The translations under genes were made by a program, and so were the position numbers. Shown here piece by piece: positions 55,482 through 64,000 of a stretch of 64,000 nucleotides of DNA (positions are counted from its first letter, which is position 1; each line of letters begins with the position of its first letter). Origin of the DNA: Malachius bipustulatus (Eukaryota > Arthropoda > Insecta > Coleoptera > Melyridae); assembly GCA_910589415.1 (NCBI GenBank), contig OU342630.1, positions 29,235,867-29,299,866 of the forward strand. The letters run 5' to 3'. The notes below the pieces were generated by a model. It had not been told where the DNA came from. It saw nothing but the letters and a program-made list of their open reading frames with translations, and searched no databases.

Positions 55482-58400
55482 TTTATTATCCACTTTTTAA
55501 CAACCCTTTAAGCTCATAAAGTAGCAACAAATAAATAAATACTAAGTGGAAAGTAGGTTCAGATTCAGACTATCATAATAAATTATGACATCTGATCTAC
55601 CATCTGCACCTTTAATATAATATAAAAAAACATTATAACACATAAGGCTTACGGCCTATTATTATTAATTTATATAATCTCACAACAAGAAAAAAAAAAT
55701 GTATATAATTCCTACTAATCTATAACCTACAGCCAGCATAATAAATTACCTTAAGCTTTAATACATTTTTCCCTTTGCTTCTGGATCAGACACTCCAGTC
55801 TCTCTCACATGTTAGATATAATTTTGAAATCTGGAAAGGGGATTGCTTCAACCACACACTTCCGCACGGCACTGACCCACAAACAACTGTTTATGGATTT
55901 TTTTCTTAAATGACACACATGACAGTCCGAATGTTGTTACCTTTAACCTGTTCATAGTCGACGCAACATTATAGGAAAATGATCTTTTATACAATTCTTT
56001 ACTATGAATTGGTATAGTTAGGATGTTACGTCGTCGTATGTTCAGGTTATGCACATCTGTCCTGAATGTCAATCTTTCTAGCAGGTAAGGAGGCATCTTG
56101 TACTTTATTACTTTATAAAAATAACAAGCGGAATGCAACTGTCGCCTGTTGTACATATTCAACCAACCAATATCCCTAAGTCTATGTGAAACTCTTTGCC
56201 GTCTTCGTATTCCAAAGATGAGCCTCAGGCATGAATTCTGAACCTTTTGAATTCTTCTCACATCTGTACTGTCGATGCATGGACCATATATGTTGTCACA
56301 ATAGTTCAGCCTGGAGAGAACCAAAGAATCACACAATCTTTTTTTCGTTTCCCCATTGAAGTAGTGCCTATGCGGATAAATCGCCTTCAGGGCAGAATAT
56401 GCAGATCTCAGTAAACTGGATATATGGTCCTTAAATCTTAGTTTCCGGTCAATCATTAGACCGAGGCTTCTTCCACAAGGCATGATATCAATTTTCTGCT
56501 CATCTAGAACAATTTCCAACTGAGATTTCAAAAAATCATAGTGTTTATCACTGCAAAAAAGAACAGCAGTTGTTTTTCCTGGATTGATTTTCAACGAATG
56601 CTCTGTGGAAGTGCTGAGTAACCTGCTTAAATCATCATTGATACATTGATTAACCTCGAGAACATCTTCTGGTTTGAATTCAAGGTAAAGCTGCGTATCG
56701 TCTGCATAAAAGTGATATTTACAATGTATAATGTTTGTCTCGAATTGAGAGGTATATAGAGCATACAATAATGGTCCCAGCACACTCCCTTGAGGGACTC
56801 CGCTGTGAACAGTCAGGAAATCTGAATCTCTACCCCGATAAACGACACGCTGCTGTCTACCAGTTAAGAATGATCTTAATAATCCTATAGAATGAGGAGC
56901 AAACCTAAGGTAGTGCAAGAGAGAAATCAGGACCCTGTGGTCAATCAAATCAAATGCCCTGGTATAATCAAGGAGGATCAAAATAGTGGCCTTGTCCCTG
57001 TCAAGACCTTGAATGATATCATTCGTGATATACGACAAAGCGGTATTACAATTGTAGCCACGTCTGAAACCTGACTGGTTCCTCGGCAAGATTTGGTTTT
57101 CCTCCAAAAATGACCCCATCTGAGCTGCCATAACCCTCTCTAAGACCTTCGACAAAATCGGTAAAATGCTTATTGACCTTATATGCTTCAACTCAGATAC
57201 GTTTACCTTTTTTGGCATAGCAATTACATTTGCTTTCTTCCACATGGCTGGAAAGTAGGAGTTTTCAATACATTTGTTGACAATAAAAGTTATGTATGGT
57301 ACAATAAATGGACAGCACAGCTTTATCACAGTATCATTCAAACCATCAAAGCCGGTAGATTGAGTTTTTATTCCCAGTAAAATATTCGCAATAATATCTT
57401 CAGTAACAATTTTAAATGAAAACTTCTGATAAATACCTGTCCTTACATTTGATTCATAGAACTTAATGACATCTTCAGATGCAGGTTGTTTTGTAGTTGT
57501 CACATCAGTAAAGAATTCATTCACTTTGTTTAGATCATTCATCAAACAAGTCGGCAGTATGTTACTTTTCTTTTTCATAATATTCAATTTTCCAACTTCT
57601 TTCCAAATCTCCCTATCACCAGCATTCCTCAGTCTATAATTTAAATATGCTTTTTTCTCTGATTTGATAGCAGTTGTTGTAAAATTTCTGAGTTGTTTGT
57701 AGTAATCCCAATGTTCCTGTCTTGAGGTCTGTCTGAATCTATCTCGTGCTCTGTCCCGCAGTTTCTGCATTTTTCTAATATTTTCAGTTATCCAAGGTGA
57801 CTGAGCATGTTTGTTATTATTTCTCATCCTTTTTACAGGAGCATGTATGTTCAACAGGTACAATATATTATCTGTAATAAATTTGACCATGTCATCGATG
57901 CTATCAATTTGATAAATTAAGTTCCACGAAAGTGACTCAAGATCACTCTGAAAGTGCGCCAAATTGATCTGTTTAATTGGTCTGTAAGTGTATAACTCTG
58001 GCATCTCTTTTATAACTTCTCGTCTATCTATATTAATTGTACAGTATATCCATGAATGATCTGCTATAAGAACGTCCCCCGTACCCGCATCTTGAATATC
58101 AAAATTTACAAACAACAAATCAATTAGTGTCTCAGAGGTAGGTGTAATGCGCGTTGGCTCATTTATTAATTGTGTAAGCCCAAACGTATTCATGATGTGT
58201 AATAGTTGTTTGGATACGTGCCAGTCATATTTGAAAAGATCTATGTTAAAATCACCAAGGCAGATAATTTTATCATATGAAGGATAAAGACCAATCATTG
58301 TGTGTTCAATGTCAGTTAAAAAATCATTATATCGAGGATCTGTAGATGGCCTGTAGATAACCCCCAACATGTAATCTACCCTAGCATGAGTTATCTTTAT

Positions 58401-58574
58401 CCATATGTGTTCAAAAAATTCTGCACACTGACCAATGACAACCGCATATTTTATATTTTTTTTTATATATACACAAATGCCTCCCGCCCTGCCGGGACGG
58501 TCCTGTCTTAAAATGTTATAATCATCAATTGTTACACGATCACTACCGATGCCGCCGTGTAGCCAGGTCTCTGG
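55482..58574 (-). mobile_element. 5'-truncated CR1/Jockey-superfamily LINE with a (TAA)n tail
   Basis: The element runs from about 58574 (5' truncation within the endonuclease domain, immediately after a TAA TAG) down through the open reading frame, a 3' UTR of about 370 bp, and a 3' tail of ATT/AAT repeats at 55453-55481. A 5' truncation and a short tandem-repeat tail are hallmarks of target-primed insertion of CR1-like elements. It is the best-preserved coding sequence in the window, suggesting it is the youngest LINE here. Confidence 0.88.
55848..58574 (-). CDS. LINE ORF2: endonuclease (partial) plus reverse transcriptase
   Basis: The frame is open for 908 codons; the first Met is at 58370 and gives 840 residues. 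Numbering from that Met: the AP endonuclease has GDFN at 39-42 and DH at 104-105; upstream of Met lie ETWLHGGIGSD and the DRPGRAGGICVYI strand, so the true protein began further 5'. The reverse transcriptase has LDYTRAFD (about 467-474), HSGVPQGSVLGPLLY (522-536) and the catalytic FYADDTQLYL (554-563), followed by the thumb region (SRLNYCDNIYGPC). No RNase H domain or zinc knuckle is present. The wording of YADDTQLYL fits CR1/L2-like rather than I-type elements. Only the N-terminus is missing; I see no internal stop. It would lack a complete endonuclease. Confidence 0.92.
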   Translation of the reverse strand, partial: PETWLHGGIGSDRVTIDDYNILRQDRPGRAGGICVYIKKNIKYAVVIGQCAEFFEHIWIKITHARVDYMLGVIYRPSTDPRYNDFLTDIEHTMIGLYPSYDKIICLGDFNIDLFKYDWHVSKQLLHIMNTFGLTQLINEPTRITPTSETLIDLLFVNFDIQDAGTGDVLIADHSWIYCTINIDRREVIKEMPELYTYRPIKQINLAHFQSDLESLSWNLIYQIDSIDDMVKFITDNILYLLNIHAPVKRMRNNNKHAQSPWITENIRKMQKLRDRARDRFRQTSRQEHWDYYKQLRNFTTTAIKSEKKAYLNYRLRNAGDREIWKEVGKLNIMKKKSNILPTCLMNDLNKVNEFFTDVTTTKQPASEDVIKFYESNVRTGIYQKFSFKIVTEDIIANILLGIKTQSTGFDGLNDTVIKLCCPFIVPYITFIVNKCIENSYFPAMWKKANVIAMPKKVNVSELKHIRSISILPILSKVLERVMAAQMGSFLEENQILPRNQSGFRRGYNCNTALSYITNDIIQGLDRDKATILILLDYTRAFDLIDHRVLISLLHYLRFAPHSIGLLRSFLTGRQQRVVYRGRDSDFLTVHSGVPQGSVLGPLLYALYTSQFETNIIHCKYHFYADDTQLYLEFKPEDVLEVNQCINDDLSRLLSTSTEHSLKINPGKTTAVLFCSDKHYDFLKSQLEIVLDEQKIDIMPCGRSLGLMIDRKLRFKDHISSLLRSAYSALKAIYPHRHYFNGETKKRLCDSLVLSRLNYCDNIYGPCIDSTDVRRIQKVQNSCLRLIFGIRRRQRVSHRLRDIGWLNMYNRRQLHSACYFYKVIKYKMPPYLLERLTFRTDVHNLNIRRRNILTIPIHSKELYKRSFSYNVASTMNRLKVTTFGLSCVSFKKKIHKQLFVGQCRAEVCG

Positions 58575-59042
58575 CTATTATAATGACAAAACCTAAAATC
58601 TGATAAACAGTTAGCAGTAAGGACTAATTTATGTAAGTAAAATTAATCAACTGAGATAGAAGTGTGTAATGGCATAGAGAACTGCCAATAATAATAATGA
58701 ATTATACCTAATTCTATAATTTTTTTTATTTATTATTTTTTTTTTTGTAATAATTAGTTATGTTTCGAGTTAGTGTCAGTTAATGTTATTTATTTTCTGA
58801 AGACTGGTATCGTTTAAAATTAGAAAAAAATAGTTTTTCCAATTCATTGGTGTTTTATTAATAGTCAAAAAATGTACAAGTTGCTCATTAACTCAAGCCT
58901 AGTTTAAATAACAAAAATAGGCTTAGTTACATCAATTTCTATACAGCGTCATGCGATAAAAATTTCGTAAAACAGCTGTCTGTTAGCATGTGATATTTAA
59001 AACTATCTTATTAGAAACAGCGAACAGCTACATAAGAGATTA
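58575..59042. other. AT-rich spacer
   Basis: Target DNA beyond the LINE 5' truncation; nothing recognised. Confidence 0.45.
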
Positions 59043-59262
59043 AAGGTCTATTTTACATCTAACGGTACTGGGTGTTAAACGTGGACGTGCATTTTTAGTA
59101 ATAAATGGATTTTGAATGGTTTAGATCTAACGGGGTTGTCAACTCGTCCCTGTGAAATTAGATGTAAATGTATCAGCCATTCAAAATTCACTTATTAATA
59201 AAAAGCACTTCCACGTTGAACTCCCGGCCTCTGTCCGTGTCATTAGATGTAAATAGACCTTA
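59043..59262. mobile_element. 220-bp hairpin element flanked by TTAA
   Basis: The arms AGGTCTATTTTACATCTAAC and TTAGATGTAAATAGACCTT are inverted repeats, with further matching inside (ACGTGGA, GAATTTTGAATGG). TTAA is present at both outer edges, suggesting a TTAA target as in piggyBac-like elements. No coding capacity. Confidence 0.65.
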
Positions 59263-59934
59263 AAAAGGTAGAATACAAATAAGTGATTTAAATTTTCTAC
59301 ATTTTTCATTCTAGGCATTAAAAATCATTTTATGGCTAAAAAGTATCAAGAAGTGAGAAACATTGACCAGGTTATGTAGTATTTTCAATTTTTCGATCAT
59401 TTCATTTGTAAATAAATGGCATATTTGAATGGAAAATTCTAGAGGACTAAATTCTCTACAATTTCGTAAAAGCAAGTTTTCGGTACGTTGCATTGATCAC
59501 GATCGGGAACTCGCTTAAAATGTGAGTGGAAACTACTTAAAACTCATTTTCACACAACCGCAGAGACGCGTTTTTTTTTAACGTACTTTTATAATTCCCC
59601 GGTGGGCCTAATTCACGGGCAGCATTTTTCTTGGGAGCAAACAGACAAGATAAGGTTTTTTTTGTTTACTGAGATCTTAGTCTTTTTGGCGTTAATTTCA
59701 ACATGACATTCTTATTTTCTGCGGCCGACGGTAAAGACGATTGATACCTGAGGTGATTGAGAGTTTCTTGTTTAATTTTCCAAAAAATATATTTTCAATC
59801 GATAAAGAAATAATAATTCTCATAGCGAATTTTTTCGATAGCGAAAAAAATTCGTTATGAGAATTTATTTCCCAAAATTCACGATTCTTTTTGTACTTGT
59901 CTTTTTGTCCGTGAAAATACTTACGCAAGCCTAC
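59263..59934. other. AT-rich spacer
   Basis: Contains a small hairpin, ATTCTCATAGCGAATTTTTT facing AAATTCGTTATGAGAATTTA (59816-59863); no gene. Confidence 0.45.
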
Positions 59935-61031
59935 AAATCACCCTTTTCAAGATACAGCACTTAAAAGGGGGTCAATCAAAAACACGTTTTCCAGAATAAG
60001 TCAGAAATTGATAAATTAAGAAACTTCAAAATTCCAGCGCTTACTACTATTGTTAAAACCAATAAACTGACATAGTCTTGCAAACATTGACCTACAGGGT
60101 GTTCCTGTTTTTGATGTCATGTCTCACTTTTTAACTCCAGAACTTTTTCATCCGCACGGCATTGATTGATTCTGTATTTTTTATCAAAAGGTTAAAGTTC
60201 TACTAAAGTTTTTGACGTTATATGAAAGTTTCGTATCTTGCATCGTTTTCCGTAATTAATTTTTTATGATGGACCTACACTACTAAAAACGTATTTGCGA
60301 AAATCTCTTTTTTAATCTAAAGAATAATTTTAATAACAACGTTCCACCACGGACTTCTGGGCTAAAAATTTGGCCATTTAACCAAAATTATTTATGTTCC
60401 AAATCCTTTAAAGAGGGTCAACCAAAATTATGTTTTCCAAAATAAGTAAAAAATTGATTAAAATTAGAAACTTTAGTTTCATCGCCTACTACGATTATTC
60501 TCAAAGCCAATAAATATTAAAAAACCGTTGCTGTGAAATAAAAAAAAACTATTTTAATTAAAATGAGATTTTTACAAATGCGTTTTCGTGGGGCAAGTTC
60601 ATCATTAAAAACTAATTATGGGAAAACCTTGCATGATACAAAACTTTTAAAACAGGACAAAAACTTTAGAAATACTTACGGTTTTGGACAAAAAATACAG
60701 AATCAATCAGTGGCGTGCTGATGAAAAGGTTATGGAGAAAAAAGTGAGACGTGACATCAAAAACAGGTCCTGTATGTCAATGTTTGCAAGACTATGTCAG
60801 TTTATTGGTTTTAACAATAGTAGAAAGCGCTGAAATTTTGAAATTTCTCAGTTAATCCATTTTTGACTTATTCTGGAAAACGTGTTTTTGATTGACCAAG
60901 TTTTAAGGGCTCTAAGTATCTTGAGAAGGGTGCCTTTTTGGACATAGATAATTTCGGTTGAGTCGTCATATTTTTTACTCAGGAATCTATGGTAGAGCGT
61001 TGGTGGTACCTTTTAGCGACACCCTGTATAA
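59935..61031. mobile_element. Foldback element FB10
   Basis: The left arm (59935-60360) and right arm (about 60600-60930) are inverted copies: ACACGTTTTCCAGAATAAGT / ACTTATTCTGGAAAACGTGT, CAATAAACTGACATAGTCTT / AAGACTATGTCAGTTTATTG, GTCATGTCTCACTTTTTAAC / AAAAAAGTGAGACGTGACAT. The right end is GCGACACCCTGTATA; the matching left end is missing, so the left arm is truncated. A middle block (60400-60600) repeats AACCAAAATTA and GTTTTCCAAAATAAGT. Confidence 0.85.
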
Positions 61032-62329
61032 TAAATTCTCCGAGACTTGTGATCCATATTTATTTGAAAACTATGGCTCGAATAAGCTTCTTCCGTTTTT
61101 TAATTTTGCTGGTTCTTGTAAATAAACGTTGTGTACCATTTTTCTTAATTCTGTCAATAAAACTTATTCACAAATCCATACCCACGCCAACGATGAAAAC
61201 GGTTCGGTAGTTGCTTGAAAAGTGGTAAACGATCATGTTATCAGGATCTTCGATTGCTTTTTCCGCTCTTATGTTGTGTCCCCCGAAAAACTCGACCAAT
61301 ATTTCAATAAAACAAGTCTATATAGTTTTTGCCATTTGAGAGGAGTCTTTCCTGAAATGTGTGGAAAAGGGTTTTAAGTAAATCATATGTTTAGCGCATT
61401 CCCAGTCGTGATCAACCCAACGTACGGAAACTTGCTTAATATGAAAATTTGTACAGAATTTTCTTTACAATTGTGTCATTTAAATACGATACTTATTTTC
61501 AACTGAAATTGTCTAAAAATTGCAGAAACTGCGCTATTTTATAAACTTTTCGCTCTTTTTGCCTTTTTAAGATAGGTAATATAAATATTGATTTTTTTGA
61601 TTCTCCGAATGGAAAACGTACGGAATTTAATTCACTACAAATTTGAATCCTACCTTTTTCGTTGAAAAAAGCAAAATTAACGTACAAATTATAGAATCAT
61701 AGGAAACTTCAAGGATTTTTTCTCGAGATATCTTACCCCGTGCTCGAGACCAATTTCGTCTAAAATGATTGGACTCGACGCTTCTTATATCAAGCAGCAG
61801 TTGAGACCAACATGGTGACTGGTCCATCGGTCATGCTCTTCCTCCATTGCCTAAGCGGCAAGAGAAAGAAAGATAGTACCTACCTCCTTGTATCTCATCT
61901 AGCAAGCGTTGTACCACTCCAAGCGTCTTTATTTCATGGTTTTTGTCAGAACAGGCGGTAACCTGCTGCCTTATCAATATTTAATCACACCCTTTATAAA
62001 GATAGTAAACACGATTCTTCATCTACCTTACAGTCAAAACTTCCCACTTGCGCTTAAAAAAAAAACGTGACCCTTCTTTCTTCCCACCACCATCAATCAC
62101 AAAACCCGGGACCAGCAAGAAACCAGAACAACGTAGAAGCAGGATAACCTGCACCAAGGTTCTCAGGAGTGCAGCGAGTGGTCAGGGAAATGGAACCCTG
62201 GTCAGGAGCGAAACTCGACACCAGGGACGTTCCGAAACCTATAAGAGCACTAGTGTGGATACCAGGGATCCAAGAGGAACCAGAATTCAAAACTAATTCA
62301 AAACCAGGAATTAAAAACCAAAAACGTGG
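61032..62329. other. Spacer
   Basis: AT-rich to about 62040, then GC-richer sequence leading into the LINE 3' end. No gene recognised. Confidence 0.4.
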
Positions 62330-62683
62330 ATCCTAATGGACAGAAAACCTGACACAAAAGACCAACAACTAATTTTTCTCATGGGAGAAAATAGAGCAAC
62401 TTCAATGCAGACCTTACCTAAACCTACCTGGGGTGCTGTTCAAGCGACTAGGTGGGTAAAGGGAAGAGGGAGCAGAGAAGATGTAACTGAAAAAGCTGAG
62501 TAAACACCAGCTGAGATGGGCAATTGGACTTCTAACAGGACACAAGCACCCATTGGACTCATACTGACATACTTTTGGGAGATGGGACTGATGAGATAAT
62601 TATCCAAAGGGGTACAATAAACGCAAGCTTGAGTACAAGGGATTTGAACCTACCCTAGAAGTAATAATAATAATAATAAGGGC
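62330..62683 (+). mobile_element. LINE 3' end (RNase H tail) with (TAA)n
   Basis: A short piece with SKHQLRWAIGLLTGHKHPLD (about 62500-62560), matching the C-terminal RNase H region of I-type LINEs, then a short UTR ending in (TAA)n at 62661-62681. The 5' portion (62040-62330) has the same GC-richer composition and could be earlier element sequence, but I cannot recognise motifs in it. Confidence 0.55.
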
Positions 62684-63867
62684 ATCAAGAGCGATTTTAT
62701 GTAATTTTTCTAGCTTAGCTGTATCAGGTATAATCACATAAATGAATGTCTGAGAGGTAATAGTGATTCTTGGATTTAATTATCTTCAGTTTTTCCCTCA
62801 TTATTCCTCCCTTATTATGTGGCTATTTTTTTTTTCAAATTTTACTTAGTTTGTCTACATTTATAAAAAGCGCAAACAAAAAAATTCTTAGTACCCAGAT
62901 ACGTGTCTAATAAATTCAATAGACAAATATGTATTGAATTGTTTCTTTCATTGTTTTACCCACATTACCATCTGCAATCTAAATAATGCTAATAATGCTA
63001 ACGCATTTCTTAGTATTTGTCGGACCGATAAATATAAAAGATCAAAGAACTTGGTAATATATAACTTTAATGAGTGTATTTTAATAATTAAACGTTTGAT
63101 GCAAACAAGCTAATCTTTATTAGCCTCTCACGTGCGACCGTATTTAACAAACCTTTATACTGCTTCTAAATATGCCGCCCGATGGCAAACATAATAAAAT
63201 TACTGCATGTTTACATATCGTTACGTTCTATACCTGCGATCTCTATATGCTCGTATCGGAAGAAGCAACAGTGTAAAATAATCAGGCTGTTACTGAAGAA
63301 AAAATATATTAAATAGGTAGGTAGGTAGGTATTTTAATAAGAAATGTAAAATTTATTAGATTCAACATACCTAATACGAGTATACATTTAATAAAACTGC
63401 ACGATCTCCATTGCGTTTACCAAGGCTTTAATAGATGATCTGTAGACTACTTTTTTGCTCTTTTATTAACCAAAGAATATTTGAGAAAATAAATTTCTGC
63501 CTTGTAGAAATAAGTCGAGCTTGTGAATTGTTTCAATACCTATTTAGGTAAATTATGAATTTTACTCGCGCATTTGGATTAGGTACGGTTTCAATCCAAT
63601 TTCTGCGCTACAACTTCAGTCACGTCTACCAGAGCCCTTGCCCCCTTGTGTCAAAAGTAGACGACGACTATTTAACAATAATTCAGGTAAACTACTTGCA
63701 AACAAAAAACAGATCATTAGATTTTAATTTAACAATAAAATTATGTAATGTTAATATTTAACATTTGAGAAAAAATTTCAGCCTTTTTTACATCTTGTAT
63801 GGGTGCATGATGACACTTCCGACAGGGTAGACTGTCATTTAACCTGCATTATCAAAGGAACCGGCGG
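62684..63867. other. AT-rich spacer
   Basis: No gene; a 68-codon plus-strand frame at 63555-63761 is unsupported. Confidence 0.45.
63315..63333 (+). repeat. (TAGG)n simple repeat
   Basis: AATAGGTAGGTAGGTAGGTA. The TAGGTA/TACCTA string is common across the window. Confidence 0.8.
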
Positions 63868-63984
63868 TACACGGCGGGTTAGAGTAGCAATGTTGCGTAG
63901 CGTTGAGACTACCAACGCCTGGGTTCGAGTCCCAGTCTCGCCTTGGTTGTTTGTGTTCATCTAGTTACCCATTCAAATGGCAAA
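63868..63984 (+). mobile_element. tRNA-derived SINE near the window end
   Basis: GTACACGGCGGGTTAGAGTA, then TTGAGACTACCAACGCCTGG, B box GGTTCGAGTCCCAGTCTCGC and TTGGTTGTTTGTGTTCATCT. The body may continue beyond the window. Confidence 0.75.
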
Positions 63985-64000
63985 CTTGTATATGGGTAGA

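Noticed and set aside
1..64000. CRISPR array, operons or bacterial genes
   Set aside because: No evenly spaced direct repeats with unique spacers; the coding features and splice sites are eukaryotic.

Overview
This is AT-rich eukaryotic DNA, almost certainly from an insect. The evidence is one split gene for a secreted chitin-binding (CBM14/peritrophin-A type) protein, a mariner transposon, several non-LTR retrotransposon lineages, a Penelope-like remnant and tRNA-derived SINEs. Short TAGGTACCTA-like strings recur throughout. I cannot name the order or species. Nothing bacterial or phage-like was seen.

Only one host gene can be built. It lies on the minus strand: a TATA-box promoter (about 50.80 kb), a signal-peptide exon (50728 to 50653), a 5.9 kb intron, and a terminal exon (44744 to 44161) carrying three six-cysteine domains. 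The phases of the two exons match (1 nt + 2 nt make a Gly codon). The intron holds two LINE fragments, a small hairpin and a large foldback element.

Nearly everything else recognisable is mobile DNA. The dominant component is a set of foldback (long inverted-repeat) elements ending in TACAGGGTG / CACCCTGTA, at about 3.1, 10.3, 14.2 to 17.6, 23.7, 30.5 to 31.9, 33.3, 37.6, 49.3 and 59.9 kb. Many are concentric: moving in from either end, further TACAGGGTG-like termini appear, and several share the same innermost core. Two broken IS630-like DDE transposase genes (16.45 to 17.6 kb and 39.6 to 41.07 kb) have similar termini and may be relatives of the source that moved them.

Other elements are a 1292-bp mariner with perfect 28-bp ends and three nonsense codons (26.09 to 27.38 kb); a 5'-truncated but otherwise open LINE (55.45 to 58.57 kb, minus); decayed LINE pieces at about 6.0 to 7.6, 20.5 to 23.0, 45.4 to 47.9 and 62.3 to 62.7 kb; an unusual YLDD-type reverse transcriptase remnant (52.9 to 54.5 kb, minus); a GIY-YIG remnant of a Penelope-like element (43.2 to 43.75 kb); at least six copies of a tRNA-headed SINE; and two or three smaller terminal-inverted-repeat families.

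Layout: 0 to 5 kb, SINE, small foldbacks and AT-rich DNA; 5.9 to 8.5 kb, LINE broken by SINEs; 8.5 to 14 kb, AT-rich spacer with one foldback; 14 to 17.6 kb, a tight cluster of nested foldbacks and a transposase relic holding a foreign-looking small ORF; 17.6 to 20.3 kb, spacer with a CpG-rich patch; 20.3 to 23 kb, SINE and LINE; 23.7 to 34.3 kb, foldbacks, mariner and a diverged repeat array; 34 to 42 kb, spacer, foldback, transposase relic and a GC-richer repeat; 43 to 51 kb, Penelope remnant and the chitin-binding gene; 51 to 64 kb, small transposon, retroelements, foldback and SINE.
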